Below, in pieces: positions 38,132-48,294 of a stretch of 59,981 bases of DNA. This DNA comes from Alphaproteobacteria bacterium (GTDB taxonomy: Bacteria > Pseudomonadota > Alphaproteobacteria > Rhizobiales > Aestuariivirgaceae): NCBI GenBank assembly GCA_028868695.1, contig JAGWTZ010000016.1, positions 1 through 59,981 of the forward strand, given 5' to 3'. The notes under the pieces are model-generated. The model was not told the origin of the DNA. It was given only the letters and a program-made list of their open reading frames with translations, and searched no databases. A program made the position numbers and the translations under genes. Position 1 is the stretch's first letter, and every line of letters begins with the position of its first letter.

Positions 38132-39187
38132 ATGACGGCCAATCTGATCATCGCTCTGGACGCCATGGGTGGAGACGCGGGGCCGGATGTTGTCATCCCC
38201 GGCGCGGCCTTGGCATTGGAACGGCACCCGGATGTGGAGTTCCTGCTGTTCGGAAATGAGGCGCGCATTGCCCCGCTGCTTGCCGCCAAGCCGAAACTGA
38301 AGGCCAGGTGCAAGATCGTCCCCGCCGAGATTGATGTGGCGATGGATGAAAAGCCCAGCCAGGCCCTGCGCCGCGGCCGCAACAAGAGCGGCATGTGGCT
38401 CGCCATCGATGCCGTGCGCAAGGGTGAGGCCGCGGCCGTTGTCTCCGCCGGCAACACCGGCGCGCTGATGGCCATGGCACGCTTCATCCTGCGCACCCTG
38501 CCTGGCATTGAGCGCCCGGCCATCGCCGCCATCTGGCCCACCTCGGTTGGCGAAAGCGTGGTGCTGGATGTGGGCGCCACCGTGGGCGCCGATGCCCACC
38601 AGCTGGTTGAATTCGCCATCATGGGCGAGGCCATGGCCTCTTGCCTGTTTGGCAAGCAGCACCCCACCGTGGGCCTTCTCAACATCGGTGTTGAGGAAGT
38701 TAAGGGCAATGACTCCGTGAAGGAAGCGGCGCGCATGCTGCGCGAATTGAAGCTGCCGCTGCAATATGAAGGCTATGTTGAGGGTGACGACATCGGCAAG
38801 GGCCGTGTGGATGTGGTGGTCACCGAAGGCTTCACCGGAAATGTTGCCCTGAAAACCGCCGAAGGCACAGCCAAGCAGATCACCACGTTCCTGCGCCAGG
38901 CCCTGCGCGCCACGCTGATTTCGAAAATCGGCGCATTTCTGGCCGGCGGTGCGTTCAACGCCCTGCGTGAGAGGCTGGACCCGCGCAAGCACAACGGGGG
39001 CGTGTTCCTGGGCCTGAATGGCGTGGTGGTGAAAAGCCATGGCGGCACGGACGCTTTGGGTTTCGCCACCGCGGTTGAAGTGGCCATTGAAATGGTGAGG
39101 AACGGTTTGGTGCAGCGTATCGCGTCTGATGTGGCCGAGGTTCACAATGTCTTGCAGGCCCCGCGGAACGGGGAGGGCGAATCGTGA
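38132..39187 (+). CDS. plsX: Phosphate acyltransferase PlsX
   Basis: Makes acyl-phosphate from acyl-ACP for phosphatidic acid synthesis (351 aa). Signatures: [19 protein letters not shown] at the N-terminus, [14 protein letters not shown] near residue 108, and [17 protein letters not shown] near 230. Its stop overlaps the fabH GTG start (GTGA). Confidence 0.96.
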   Translation: MTANLIIALDAMGGDAGPDVVIPGAALALERHPDVEFLLFGNEARIAPLLAAKPKLKARCKIVPAEIDVAMDEKPSQALRRGRNKSGMWLAIDAVRKGEAAAVVSAGNTGALMAMARFILRTLPGIERPAIAAIWPTSVGESVVLDVGATVGADAHQLVEFAIMGEAMASCLFGKQHPTVGLLNIGVEEVKGNDSVKEAARMLRELKLPLQYEGYVEGDDIGKGRVDVVVTEGFTGNVALKTAEGTAKQITTFLRQALRATLISKIGAFLAGGAFNALRERLDPRKHNGGVFLGLNGVVVKSHGGTDALGFATAVEVAIEMVRNGLVQRIASDVAEVHNVLQAPRNGEGES

Positions 39188-40140
39188 TCCGCTCCATGAT
39201 TGCCGGCGTTGGCTCGGCCCTTCCCAAGCGCGTCATGACCAATGACGACATCTCCAAGGTGGTGGATACCTCTGACGAATGGATCAGGGAACGCACCGGC
39301 ATTGCCGCCCGCCATATCGCTGCTGAAGGCGAAACCACCCGCAGCCTGGCAACGGAAGCCGCCCGCAAGGCGCTGGCCCATGCCGGGCTTGATGCCAGCG
39401 CGGTGGATTTGATTGTTCTCGCCACTTCAACGCCGGATCACACCTTCCCGGCCACGGCGACTGAAGTGCAGGCCGACCTTGGCATCACCAAGGGCGCGGC
39501 TTTCGATGTGCAGGCGGTGTGCTCGGGCTTTGTCTATGCGCTCACCACCGCCGATGCCTTGATCAAGGCCGGGCAGGCGAGTTGCGCTTTGGTGATCGGC
39601 TCTGAAACCTTCTCACGCATTCTCGATTGGACAGACCGCGGCACCTGCGTGCTGTTCGGCGATGGTGCGGGTGCATTTGTGCTCAAGGCGGCTGACGGCG
39701 AGGGCGGCATTCTTGCCTCCAAGCTGCGCGCCGATGGGCGCTTCATGAACAAGCTCTATGTTGATGGCGGCCCGTCAACCACCAAGACCGTGGGCCACTT
39801 GCGCATGGAAGGCCGCGAAGTGTTCAAGCACGCCGTTGCCAACATGACCGAGGTGATCAACGAGTTGGTCGCCTCTGCTGGCCTCACGCTGGCGGATGTC
39901 GACTGGATGGTGCCGCACCAGGCCAACAAGCGCATTCTCGAAAGCATCGCCAAGAAGCTGGGCCTGCCGGAAAGCAAATTCATCGTCACGCTGGACAAGC
40001 AGGGCAACACCTCCGCCGCATCCATTCCCCTGGCCTTTGACCATGGCGTGAGGAATGGCCTGATCAGGCGCGGCCAGATCGTGATGATGGAAGCCATGGG
40101 TGGCGGCTTCACCTGGGGCGGCGTTCTCGCCCGCTATTGA
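39184..40140 (+). CDS. fabH: Beta-ketoacyl-ACP synthase III
   Basis: Starts fatty acid synthesis by condensing acetyl-CoA with malonyl-ACP (318 aa). The catalytic triad is visible: Cys113 in [10 protein letters not shown], His245 in PHQANKRI and Asn275 in GNTSAAS. The GTG start at 39184 overlaps the plsX stop. Confidence 0.96.
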   Translation: MIRSMIAGVGSALPKRVMTNDDISKVVDTSDEWIRERTGIAARHIAAEGETTRSLATEAARKALAHAGLDASAVDLIVLATSTPDHTFPATATEVQADLGITKGAAFDVQAVCSGFVYALTTADALIKAGQASCALVIGSETFSRILDWTDRGTCVLFGDGAGAFVLKAADGEGGILASKLRADGRFMNKLYVDGGPSTTKTVGHLRMEGREVFKHAVANMTEVINELVASAGLTLADVDWMVPHQANKRILESIAKKLGLPESKFIVTLDKQGNTSAASIPLAFDHGVRNGLIRRGQIVMMEAMGGGFTWGGVLARY

Positions 40141-40200
40141 GCAGCAGCTGCTGCCGCGCGAAGAAACTGCCCTAAGCCCTTGAGATTGCGCAAAGACTCA

Positions 40201-40228
40201 TTGACCTTTGTAGCCGGAATCTCTTATG
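40201..40228 (+). promoter_or_regulatory. Probable promoter of ihfA
   Basis: TTGACC (40201-40206) and CTTATG (40223-40228) are 16 bases apart; transcription would start about 15-20 bases before the ATG at 40253. It fits the consensus moderately. Confidence 0.45.
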
Positions 40229-40252
40229 GTCTGGCATGCGGTGGAGGGGCCC

Positions 40253-40564
40253 ATGAGCAACAAGACGCTGACTCGAGCTGATTTGACGGAGGTGTTGCAC
40301 CGGGAAGTCGGGCTTTCGAGGACGGAATCGGCCGACATGGTCAATGCCGTGCTTGATTTGGTCTCCGATGCCCTGGTGCAGGGAAACACCGTGAAACTGT
40401 CGTCATTCGGCACTTTCATGGTGCGCTCCAAGCGTGAACGCATGGGCCGCAACCCCAAGACAGGGCAGGAAGTGCCGATCACGCCGCGCCGCGTGCTGGT
40501 GTTCCGCCCCAGCCAAATCATGAAGAACATCGTCAATGGCCAGGAACCGGGCGAGATCGACTAA
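40253..40564 (+). CDS. ihfA: Integration host factor subunit alpha
   Basis: Nucleoid DNA-bending protein (103 aa). The HU/IHF fold is clear: [34 protein letters not shown], then the DNA-binding arm [25 protein letters not shown] with the intercalating proline. The ATG at 40253 gives the family N-terminus. It is followed by the MerR gene, an order conserved in alphaproteobacteria. Confidence 0.95.
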   Translation: MSNKTLTRADLTEVLHREVGLSRTESADMVNAVLDLVSDALVQGNTVKLSSFGTFMVRSKRERMGRNPKTGQEVPITPRRVLVFRPSQIMKNIVNGQEPGEID

Positions 40565-40588
40565 ATTTTGAACCGATCGGGATTGAAC

Positions 40589-41077
40589 ATGACGACTGAA
40601 AAATCACCGGATGCCTTCCGCACCATCAGCGAGGCGGCTGAGGAATTGACAGTGCCGCAGCACGTGCTGCGCTTCTGGGAAACGCGCTTTTCGCAAATCA
40701 AGCCGATGAAGCGGGCCGGTGGCCGCCGCTATTACCGGCCGGCCGATCTTGAGCTGCTCAAGGGCATACACGAGCTTCTTTACAAGAAGGGCTACACCAT
40801 CCGCGGCGTGCAGCTCATCCTGAAGGAAGAGGGCGTGGCCTATGTGGCCGGCGTTGGCCGCGGTGAGGTGATGCCGCGCAAGTCAGAGCTGCAGGAAGGC
40901 GCACCCGCCCCCGGCAAGGCCCCGGTTGCCCCGCGCCCTGGCCGCGCCCCGCTGGCCAGGCCGATTGGCGAGGCGCCAAAGGTCATTCACAAGCTTTCCA
41001 CCAACCAGGCGGATGCCCTGCGCGCCGCGCTGAAAGACCTTGGCGACGCGCGCAAACTGCTCGATTCCGCCAGCTGA
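40589..41077 (+). CDS. MerR-family transcriptional regulator
   Basis: A 162-residue regulator. The N-terminal winged helix is present ([25 protein letters not shown], then [21 protein letters not shown]). The C-terminal half is Pro/Ala-rich and ends in a helix ([19 protein letters not shown]). There is no cysteine metal site as in MerR itself. It follows ihfA by 24 bases; targets unknown. Confidence 0.9.
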   Translation: MTTEKSPDAFRTISEAAEELTVPQHVLRFWETRFSQIKPMKRAGGRRYYRPADLELLKGIHELLYKKGYTIRGVQLILKEEGVAYVAGVGRGEVMPRKSELQEGAPAPGKAPVAPRPGRAPLARPIGEAPKVIHKLSTNQADALRAALKDLGDARKLLDSAS

Positions 41078-41117
41078 ACGGCCCAAACCGGGCATTTGCT
41101 GCAGGCCTTCGTTTGTG

Positions 41118-41145
41118 TTGGACTTTTGCGCCAACAATGCTATTG
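41118..41145 (+). promoter_or_regulatory. Possible promoter of tRNA-Pro
   Basis: TTGGAC (41118-41123) and CTATTG (41140-41145) are 16 bases apart, ending 12 bases before the tRNA. The match is moderate. Confidence 0.35.
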
Positions 41146-41157
41146 CCACGCCTGTGT

Positions 41158-41234
41158 CGGAGCGTAGCGCAGCCCGGTAGCGCACTATTCTGGGGGGATA
41201 GGGGTCGCTGGTTCGAATCCAGTCGCTCCGACCA
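41158..41234 (+). tRNA. tRNA-Pro (anticodon GGG)
   Basis: A 77-nt tRNA. The acceptor stem is CGGAGCG with CGCTCCG (41224-41230), followed by A and an encoded CCA. The anticodon stem CTATT/GATAG holds the loop CTGGGGG with anticodon GGG. The T arm has GGTTCGAATCC. It reads CCC and CCU. Confidence 0.95.
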
Positions 41235-41249
41235 TCCTCTCCCCCAAAT

Positions 41250-42047
41250 TCAACGAGACAGCAGGCGTTTGATCACCCGCAGCGGCGTGACTGGAAGCGC
41301 CAGCAGCGTCAGCGTGCGCGCCATGCCGATATAGCTGTGGGGGTTAAGCCAGTCGGCATAATCCCGCTGCAACCGGAAACGGCTCCACAGCTGCTTGCCG
41401 CGGGCATTTGCTGAGATGGAATCACTGAGCTCGATCGCGCGGTAAAGGCTCTCGGGCACATTGCCCATGCGGAAGCCATGCGCCACGGCCCATTGCTGCA
41501 TCGCATAGTCTTCGGCCGCCGGATATTTGTCGGTATAGGCCTTGAAGGCACGGATGAAGGACATGCGGTACATGATGGCCCCATGTGCCATGGCGGAATT
41601 GTAGCGCAGCGTCTTCAGGCATTCCTCATGCGTCTCGGGGAACGAGAAATCAAAGTTCAAGCCATTGAGGCGGAATTCGGCGCGCACATGGCTGCCCACA
41701 AAGGCAAGGTCCGGGTGGGCGTTGAGATAGGCAATCTGCTTTTGATAACGCTGCAGGTCGTTGATGTCGCCATTGTCGATGCGCGCCACAAACTCAAAGT
41801 CGCCCTTCAGGATTTCTGCAAGCCCGGCATTCATGGCGCCCACAATGCCCTGGTTCTTCGGCAATTCGATCAGGTGCACATCCATGCCCTTGATCAGCGG
41901 CGCATAGTCCGGCTTGCGCTTCGAGCCGTCATCAATCAGGAAAAGCCGCGAGGGCAGGCTCTGGTCACGGATGCTGGCCAGCGTTTCAGCAAGCTCCGGG
42001 CCGGGGTTATAGACGGGGAAGAGAACAGCGATCTTTGGATTGGTCAT
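41250..42047 (-). CDS. Family 2 glycosyltransferase (exopolysaccharide cluster)
   Basis: A 265-residue GT-A enzyme. The N-terminal nucleotide site is IAVLFPVYNPGPELAETLASIRDQ, LIDDGSK contains the first acidic motif, and the DxD-like motif is in ARIDNGDI near residue 92. It probably adds a sugar in the assembly of the exopolysaccharide repeat unit. Its ATG overlaps the flippase stop (ATGA), so it is the last gene of a minus-strand operon. Confidence 0.87.
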   Translation of the reverse strand: MTNPKIAVLFPVYNPGPELAETLASIRDQSLPSRLFLIDDGSKRKPDYAPLIKGMDVHLIELPKNQGIVGAMNAGLAEILKGDFEFVARIDNGDINDLQRYQKQIAYLNAHPDLAFVGSHVRAEFRLNGLNFDFSFPETHEECLKTLRYNSAMAHGAIMYRMSFIRAFKAYTDKYPAAEDYAMQQWAVAHGFRMGNVPESLYRAIELSDSISANARGKQLWSRFRLQRDYADWLNPHSYIGMARTLTLLALPVTPLRVIKRLLSR

Positions 42048-43375
42048 GATTTGGGCTTTGGTTGGGGTGGAAAGACAAGGGCAAGCAGAGACGGGTCAAG
42101 CCCGGCATGCCGCCGCAGGACGATGATGGCAGTGAGGTTCCAGAGGATGACGCCGCCCGCCGAAGCCAGCGCCGCGCCAATCATGCCCAGCCATGGGATC
42201 AGGATGAACTGCGCCGCGACGACGGCGATGTAACAGCCGAGCATGATTTTGAGATAGGCCTTCTCATAGCTGGTCATCTGCATGAGATAGGCATTGGGGC
42301 CGGAGATGGCGTCAACCACCGCGCCAAAGCCGACGATCAGCAGAATGGGATAGGCGGAACGGAATGATGGGTCAAACAGCCCCAGCAGCCAATGGCCCGC
42401 CACCACCAGCAGCAGATAGCCAGCAGCCGTCGAAAGCGCGATCGCCAGCGCCAGCTTCTGGCAAAGGCTCTGCAATTCAGCCTTCTTTCCGGCATGATAA
42501 AGCCCGGCCATGCTGGGCGCGGTGACAAGCCCGCCGGCAATCAGGGCGAGGCTGAGCAATTGCGCGGTCTTTTGCGCGGCGAAATAGGCGCCGGCATCGG
42601 CCTTGCTGAGCAGCGAGCCGACGATCACCACATCGAACTGCTGGATCATGCCGTAGATCAGGCTTGAAAGCCAAAGCGGAATGAGGTTGGGCCGCAAGGC
42701 CGCAAGGTCAAAGGTGCCAACAAGGCCAGGCCCAAGCGCTGCCACGTTTCCGGCAATCACCCAGCCTTGCCAGATGACCAGCACCAGAAGGACCCCGGCA
42801 CTGATGCACAGCGCCCCTGTGCCCGAAAGCCCAAGGCCGAAGCGCAGCGCCAGAAAGCCCAGAACGGGAATGAATATCCGCCACAGCACATCGCGCGGCA
42901 GCATGGAAACCACCACGCTGCCCTGGGCGCGGAGCAGGTTTGAGAACGTGTCACCGAGGTTGACGATGACACTGAGAACACCAATCACCAGAAAGGCCAT
43001 TGGGTCGGCATTAAAGCCCAGCCAGGCGGCCACAAAGGCAAGCCCGGTCACCACGGCCGCCGCCGCCAGCCCGCCCAGGGCGGTGATGGCCAGGCCCTTC
43101 TGAACGAGGCCCTTTGCCGCCGCCTTGTTGTTGTCGACGCGATACTTCGGCCAAAACTTCATCAGCGCGTTGGCAAAGCCGAAATTGCCCACCGCGGCCA
43201 GAATGGTTGCCGCGTTCAGGCCAAAGGCGAAGCGGCCATATTGGTCTGCCCCCAGCATGCGCGCCAGCAGCACCACCATGCCATAGGTCAGCCCGGCACC
43301 GGCAATCTTGATGGCAAAGGCGATGAGGCCGGGGCCGAACAGGCCGCGGTCCTTGATCAGGGCCGAGAGACTCAT
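42044..43375 (-). CDS. Polysaccharide flippase (Wzx-like)
   Basis: A 443-residue membrane protein of the MATE/MOP superfamily with twelve or more hydrophobic segments. The start MSLSALIKDRGLFGPGLIAF and the following ARMLGADQYGRFAF pattern are those of Wzx/RfbX-type repeat-unit flippases. It would move lipid-linked repeat units across the inner membrane. It overlaps both neighbours by four bases. Confidence 0.87.
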   Translation of the reverse strand: MSLSALIKDRGLFGPGLIAFAIKIAGAGLTYGMVVLLARMLGADQYGRFAFGLNAATILAAVGNFGFANALMKFWPKYRVDNNKAAAKGLVQKGLAITALGGLAAAAVVTGLAFVAAWLGFNADPMAFLVIGVLSVIVNLGDTFSNLLRAQGSVVVSMLPRDVLWRIFIPVLGFLALRFGLGLSGTGALCISAGVLLVLVIWQGWVIAGNVAALGPGLVGTFDLAALRPNLIPLWLSSLIYGMIQQFDVVIVGSLLSKADAGAYFAAQKTAQLLSLALIAGGLVTAPSMAGLYHAGKKAELQSLCQKLALAIALSTAAGYLLLVVAGHWLLGLFDPSFRSAYPILLIVGFGAVVDAISGPNAYLMQMTSYEKAYLKIMLGCYIAVVAAQFILIPWLGMIGAALASAGGVILWNLTAIIVLRRHAGLDPSLLALVFPPQPKPKS

Positions 43376-44706
43376 GCGGTCTGTGCCCCGCCTGTGTTGC
43401 CGCCATCCGGAACGCCCCAGCCTTCCAGGATTTCCTTGCGCCGGAATGGCTGCCCAAGGTTTTCAGCCGTCGCGCCATAAAGCGCCCAGCCCGCACCCAT
43501 CATCCAATAGAGATGCCGCCAATGTTCATTGTCGATCTGCACGCCCTGCATGATCATCACCAGGTAGCAGGAGTAAATGGCGATGGCGAATGGCTGGTAT
43601 GGCGAGCGGGTGAAGATCGTCTTGTAGGCAAAGAAGATGTGCGTGACGAACAGCAGGAGATAGAAAAGGCCGCCCGCCCAGCCGGCCGAGGCAAATGAGC
43701 CGAGGAAGGTGTTGTGCGGCGCCAAATGGAAGATGGCGCTGAACTGGTAGGGGCCAAAGCCCAGCGGCCGCTGCAGCAGCATGGGGATGGAGTTCAACTG
43801 GTTGCCGAAGCGCCCCGTTTCGCCGGCGTCATAGTTCTTCACCAGAACGAACCGGTCGGCAAACAGGGCCTGCATCGAGGGGATGGAAAGCAGGAGCACC
43901 AGCAGCCCGATGACGGCCGCAATGCCAATCACGATCACGATGGTGATGCGCAGCCGCTGGCCTTGCGATGGCGTGAGCATGAGCGAAAGCGCCACCATGA
44001 TGGCCGAACCCGCCGCCGCATCAATCCACGCCCCGCGCGAGAAGGCCAGCAACAGGGCCAGAACCATCGCAGCGAAGCTGCCAAGGCTGATCAACCCGGG
44101 GCGAAGCCTGCCCAGCAGAAAGGCCTGCAACATGCTGATCACCGGAAACACCAGCCAGGTCGAAAACACGTTCGGGTCCTTATAGCCGCCGCGCACCCGG
44201 TAAAGAAAATCACCCAGCTCGTTGTTGCCAAGCGCATTGAGCGCGAAGAAGGGCTGCACCTTGAAGAAGATCAGCAGGCCAAGGATAGAGCCCAGCGTGG
44301 CGCCAATCCAATAGGCCTTTTCGAAGCGCAGGTAACGGTTGACCGGATCAGCGCCGATATAGCCCGCAAGGAAAACCCCGGTTGCCGCAACATAGGCAAT
44401 GCCGATGGTATATTGTGATGGTTCCTGGTCCGGAAAGAAGCTCAGGCCAATGAGCGGAATCACGGCAACGATTCCCGCCGCCAGATAGATGATCAGGAAC
44501 AGCATGGGCGCGGCCATATGGCGCGAGAAGTGCAGCCCGCTGTTGAAGAACAGCAGGATGGCCAGGCTGCCGAGGAAATCGGTCAAGGCCGGCTCGATGC
44601 GGGTGAATAGCGAGGTGATGAAAATCAGCGCCACGATGCCATGGCGGAAATTTTCAAATGATGGCCTGGCTATGCCAATCCCCTCATGGCCCGTCGTCGC
44701 TGACAT
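43372..44706 (-). CDS. O-antigen ligase/polymerase family protein (Wzy-like)
   Basis: A 444-residue protein with about ten to twelve hydrophobic segments and one large loop near residues 280-340 (PLGFGPYQFSAIFHLAPHNTFLGSF), whose HNTFL motif is characteristic of the O-antigen polymerase/ligase superfamily. In this cluster it is best read as the polymerase of the exopolysaccharide. Its end overlaps the flippase start. Confidence 0.85.
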   Translation of the reverse strand: MSATTGHEGIGIARPSFENFRHGIVALIFITSLFTRIEPALTDFLGSLAILLFFNSGLHFSRHMAAPMLFLIIYLAAGIVAVIPLIGLSFFPDQEPSQYTIGIAYVAATGVFLAGYIGADPVNRYLRFEKAYWIGATLGSILGLLIFFKVQPFFALNALGNNELGDFLYRVRGGYKDPNVFSTWLVFPVISMLQAFLLGRLRPGLISLGSFAAMVLALLLAFSRGAWIDAAAGSAIMVALSLMLTPSQGQRLRITIVIVIGIAAVIGLLVLLLSIPSMQALFADRFVLVKNYDAGETGRFGNQLNSIPMLLQRPLGFGPYQFSAIFHLAPHNTFLGSFASAGWAGGLFYLLLFVTHIFFAYKTIFTRSPYQPFAIAIYSCYLVMIMQGVQIDNEHWRHLYWMMGAGWALYGATAENLGQPFRRKEILEGWGVPDGGNTGGAQTA

Positions 44707-44719
44707 GATCCCGTCTTGG

Positions 44720-46246
44720 TCAATAGGCGTTTTGGGTGGTGATCAACGCCAGTGGAGTTCTTGCCAAGATGTAAAGATCAAAGGTTAACGACCAGTTCTC
44801 GATATAATACAGGTCATGCTCCACACGCCGTTCGATCTTTTCGGCGGTGTCTGTCTCGCCGCGCCAGCCATTGATCTGCGCCCAGCCTGTGAGGCCCGGC
44901 TTCACCCTGTGGCGCGCGAAGTAGCCGTCCACCACATGTTCATACAGCGCCTCGCCAGCCTTGGCCTGCGTGGCATGCGGGCGCGGGCCAACAAGCGAGA
45001 GATCGCCCTTCAGCACATTGAACAGCTGCGGCAGCTCATCCATCGTGGTGCGGCGGATGAAACGCCCGACGCGCGTCACGCGGGAATCACCGCGGGTCAC
45101 CAGCTTGCTGGCGTTGGCATCCGTCTTGTCGGCGCGCATCGAGCGGAACTTGTAGACTTCAATCAGCTCGTTGTTGAAGCCATAGCGCTTCTGCTTGAAG
45201 ATGACAGGCCCCTTGGAGTCGAGCTTGATGGCCAGCGCGATGAGGCCCAGCAGCGGCGCCAGCAGCACCAGCATGATGCCGGCAATGCTCTTGTCGAGAA
45301 CCGCCTTGAGGTAGGGCCCCCATTCGCCCAGCGGTTTGTCATAAACATCAAGGCAGGGCAGGTTGCCGATATAGGAATAGGCGCGGGGCCGCAGGCGCAG
45401 GCGCTGCCCCTGCGCGCTGAGGCGGATATCCACCGGCAGAACCCAAAGACGGTCAAGAATGTCCAGCAGCCGCTGTTCCGCCGTGGTGGGCAGCGTGACG
45501 ATCAGCGTGTCGATGGGGGTGGAGCGCACAAAGCTGATCAGGTCTTCAATGCGCCCCAGCTTGAACAGGCCCTTCACTTCGCCGGGCACGCGGGCATCAT
45601 CCCTGTCATCAAACACGCCGATGAGATTGATGCCGGCCTCATGCGAGTTCTCGATCACCGAGATCACGCGCGCCGCATTTTCGCCGCCGCCCACCAGAAC
45701 CGCGCGCTTGTTGAAATGGCCGTCGCGGTTGCGCAAGCGCAGAAAGCCGCCAAGCAGGAAACGCGCGGAGATGAAGAAGAACACGCCGGTGATGGCCCAG
45801 GAGACGAGCCAGATGCGCGAGATGAATTCACCATATTTGAAAAGGAAGATGCCCCCGGCCATGATTCCGAATGTGACAAACCAGGCAAAGGTGAGCCGCG
45901 TCAGGCGACGGAAGGGCGAGAGCAGATTGCCGAATTGATACAGGCCGAGGATGTGCAAGATCCCCGTGAGCAAGGCAGCACCGAAGATGGCGAAAATGGC
46001 ATAGACTGGAAATTCTATATGCGCCGCCGTTCCCGGATAGCGCGCCAGAACACCTGCCGCCGTGCCCAGCACCACGGCCCAATCGAGAAATCCGGCGAGC
46101 ATCATCACCATTTGCGGTGAAAGGCGCCGCGACTTGCCAAGGCTCGCCTGCACCACCTTGCGGAATTGCGGCCTATTTTCAGCCTTGAGCAGGCTGTTGA
46201 TGTCAACCGTTGTGGCAAACCGCAGCTGTTGCGGATTGAGTTTCAT
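44720..46246 (-). CDS. Undecaprenyl-phosphate sugar-1-phosphate transferase (WcaJ/ExoY type)
   Basis: Priming enzyme of exopolysaccharide synthesis (508 aa). The N-terminal half has several membrane helices and a CoA-binding-like soluble domain (KRAVLVGGGENAARVISVIE). The C-terminal catalytic domain has DKSIAGIMLVLLAPLLGLIAL, YKFRSMRADKTDANASKL, RTTMDELPQLFNVLKGDLSLVGPRPHA split over the usual motifs, and the ending VKPGLTGWAQINGWRGET, then TTQNAY. It loads the first sugar phosphate on the lipid carrier. Confidence 0.93.
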   Translation of the reverse strand: MKLNPQQLRFATTVDINSLLKAENRPQFRKVVQASLGKSRRLSPQMVMMLAGFLDWAVVLGTAAGVLARYPGTAAHIEFPVYAIFAIFGAALLTGILHILGLYQFGNLLSPFRRLTRLTFAWFVTFGIMAGGIFLFKYGEFISRIWLVSWAITGVFFFISARFLLGGFLRLRNRDGHFNKRAVLVGGGENAARVISVIENSHEAGINLIGVFDDRDDARVPGEVKGLFKLGRIEDLISFVRSTPIDTLIVTLPTTAEQRLLDILDRLWVLPVDIRLSAQGQRLRLRPRAYSYIGNLPCLDVYDKPLGEWGPYLKAVLDKSIAGIMLVLLAPLLGLIALAIKLDSKGPVIFKQKRYGFNNELIEVYKFRSMRADKTDANASKLVTRGDSRVTRVGRFIRRTTMDELPQLFNVLKGDLSLVGPRPHATQAKAGEALYEHVVDGYFARHRVKPGLTGWAQINGWRGETDTAEKIERRVEHDLYYIENWSLTFDLYILARTPLALITTQNAY

Positions 46247-46341
46247 GGTTTGCGCCGTCCCGAGTTTAACCTTCAGTCAGGTTACCCTGTGCAAGCCGCG
46301 GGCCGCGCATGGCCGCACCACCATTCATGGTTAAGCAATGG

Positions 46342-47439
46342 TTAAGAAATCGACCCATAAAACGCCGTTACGGCAGCAGCCATGGTGGCAACACTGAAGC
46401 GTTCGCGTGCCTTGGCCTGCAGGCTGGCGGCCAGCGCCTGCGCCGCCTGGCCCGCCGTGGCAAGGCCCTGCAGCTTGGCGGCCAGCGCCTGAATATCTCC
46501 AGCCGGCACAAGGCAATCAGGCGGCAAGATTTCTCCAATGCCGCCAACGGCGGATGCAATGACAGGCACTTGCGCGCCAACTGCTTCCAGCACCACATAG
46601 GGGAAGCTTTCATGCCGCGAGGGCAGCACCAATGTGCGGCCCAGCGTGATCGCCTCCGCCATGTTCTTGCGGCCAGCGAAACGCGCTGCCGTCCCCAAGG
46701 CCAAATCCCGCGCCAGCGTTTCGAACGCCGCCTTGTCGCGGCCCTCGCCAACCAGCGTCAGGCTCGGGCGTGTTGCAGCCGGAAGTGCTGCAACCGCCTG
46801 CAACAACACGTCAACGCCCTTCAGCTGGCGCATCTCACCAACAAAAAGCAAGTCACTGGCGTCGGCCGCCAGCTGGCGCGGCGCGAATTCTTCCGGCCAC
46901 AAGCCGTTGTAAACCACGTTGGAGGGGTTGCCGCCGAGGCCGATCTTGCGGTCATAAAGCTGGCGCTCGAATTCGCACACAAACACCAGGCCCGTGCCCT
47001 TCAGGCGGAGCGCGCGCTCGGCTGCCAGGAAGGCAGCGCCAGGCGGCTTCAGCCAATCATAGTGGAGGGCGCCGCCGTGAGGCGTGTAAACGCCCGGCCG
47101 CTTCAGCTTGCGCGCCGCAAGCCGCGCAAACACGCCGCCCTTGGCGCCGTGGCCGTGGATCACGTCGGCGTTGATGCTCTTGGCCAGTTGAACCGTCGCC
47201 CGCGTGCCGGCCACGTCGCCCCAGCCGGGCAGGGTGGGAATGGGCCGCCGGTGAACCCCAAGGCTGCAGGTTTTGCCAAGTGATTCCAGCGTTTTGGCAG
47301 CAGCCTCGCCGCCTGTGCTGCTGTCACAGAGAATGCCCACCTCATGGCCCAGCGCCTGTTGGCTGCGGGCCAGGTCATTCACATGGCGGAACAGCCCGCC
47401 CACCGGGCTGCGGAAAACATGGAGGACGCGCATCGCCAT
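46342..47439 (-). CDS. Family 4 glycosyltransferase (exopolysaccharide cluster)
   Basis: A 365-residue GT-B enzyme. The N-terminal domain starts MRVLHVFRSPVGGLFRHV; the C-terminal nucleotide site contains FVGEMRQLKGVDVLLQAVA, PSLTLVGEGRDK and the EX7E region PSRHESFPYVVLEAVGAQVPVIAS. Adds a sugar to the repeat unit. It lies 16 bases before the Wza-like gene, on the same strand. Confidence 0.9.
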   Translation of the reverse strand: MAMRVLHVFRSPVGGLFRHVNDLARSQQALGHEVGILCDSSTGGEAAAKTLESLGKTCSLGVHRRPIPTLPGWGDVAGTRATVQLAKSINADVIHGHGAKGGVFARLAARKLKRPGVYTPHGGALHYDWLKPPGAAFLAAERALRLKGTGLVFVCEFERQLYDRKIGLGGNPSNVVYNGLWPEEFAPRQLAADASDLLFVGEMRQLKGVDVLLQAVAALPAATRPSLTLVGEGRDKAAFETLARDLALGTAARFAGRKNMAEAITLGRTLVLPSRHESFPYVVLEAVGAQVPVIASAVGGIGEILPPDCLVPAGDIQALAAKLQGLATAGQAAQALAASLQAKARERFSVATMAAAVTAFYGSIS

Positions 47440-47455
47440 TCACCCGCTTGCGTGA

Positions 47456-48154
47456 TCAGAACCAGCGCTCGCGCACATAGATGATGTCGCCGGGGAACAC
47501 CTGTGTGGCCAGCGGCACTTTTGTGGTGATGGTGCCGCGTGCATCACGCCGTGTCAGCAACACGATGGATTTGTCGGCCCGTGGCCCGAAGCCCGCGGCA
47601 AGCGCAATCGCCTGCTGCACGGTAAGACCCGCCTGATAGGGGTAGGAGCCGGCGGTGGTCACTTCGCCCAGAATGAAGAAGGGGCGCAGTGAAACCGCCT
47701 GGACAGAAACTTGCGGGTCGCGCAGGAAGCCCTGCCGCAGGCGGGTGGCGATCATCGCCTCGATTTGCGGCGTGGTCATGCCTGCGACGGTGACCGATTG
47801 CACATAGGGAAGCGAGATGGCGCCCGAGGCATCCACCGGGAATTCGCCGCTCAAGTCAGCTTCCCCTGCCACGCGGATTTGCAGCTTGTCACCAGACCCC
47901 ACGCGGTATCCGGTTCCGAATTCATATGCATTGTTGTGCCCGCGCGCGCCGAAGGGAGGGATCGGCCCAGCAGGGTTGCCGGCAGGCAATTGCGTGATGG
48001 AAGAAACCGTGCCCGGGCCATCAGCCACGCGGCCGTCTGCCATGATTCCCATGCCGCCGGGGGCAGCATGCGGGCCGCGCGCCTCCCAATCATCCACGCA
48101 GCCGGAAAGGGCAAGTGCGAGGAACGCCGCGATGAAGCAAAAGGATAGACGCAT
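47456..48154 (-). CDS. Polysaccharide export lipoprotein (Wza-like)
   Basis: A 232-residue periplasmic/outer-membrane protein. The signal peptide ends in the lipobox LSGC with Cys19. The polysaccharide export domain follows (YRVGSGDKLQIRVAGEADLSG), then one SLBB domain (FFILGEVTTAGSYPYQAGLTVQQAIALAAGF). It would form the outer-membrane channel with the co-polymerase encoded divergently. The C-terminus is shorter than in E. coli Wza. Confidence 0.9.
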   Translation of the reverse strand: MRLSFCFIAAFLALALSGCVDDWEARGPHAAPGGMGIMADGRVADGPGTVSSITQLPAGNPAGPIPPFGARGHNNAYEFGTGYRVGSGDKLQIRVAGEADLSGEFPVDASGAISLPYVQSVTVAGMTTPQIEAMIATRLRQGFLRDPQVSVQAVSLRPFFILGEVTTAGSYPYQAGLTVQQAIALAAGFGPRADKSIVLLTRRDARGTITTKVPLATQVFPGDIIYVRERWF

Positions 48155-48294
48155 ACAAACCAACTCTCAGAAAGCTCTGCCGCGGCTTGTAAACAAGCAT
48201 GGTGAACAAACCATAAATAAGTTGCATGCCCTGCCGCTGTTAATCCTTTGGTTACCATGAGTGCCCAATAACCGGGTTGGAACCGGGCCTTTCG

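Noticed and set aside
39218-39225. Minus-strand GGGAAGGG as a counter-example to the polar octamer
   Set aside because: It is the A variant of GGGNAGGG; this variant also occurs on the plus strand (27631-27638) and shows no bias here. The polarity claim is limited to GGGCAGGG.
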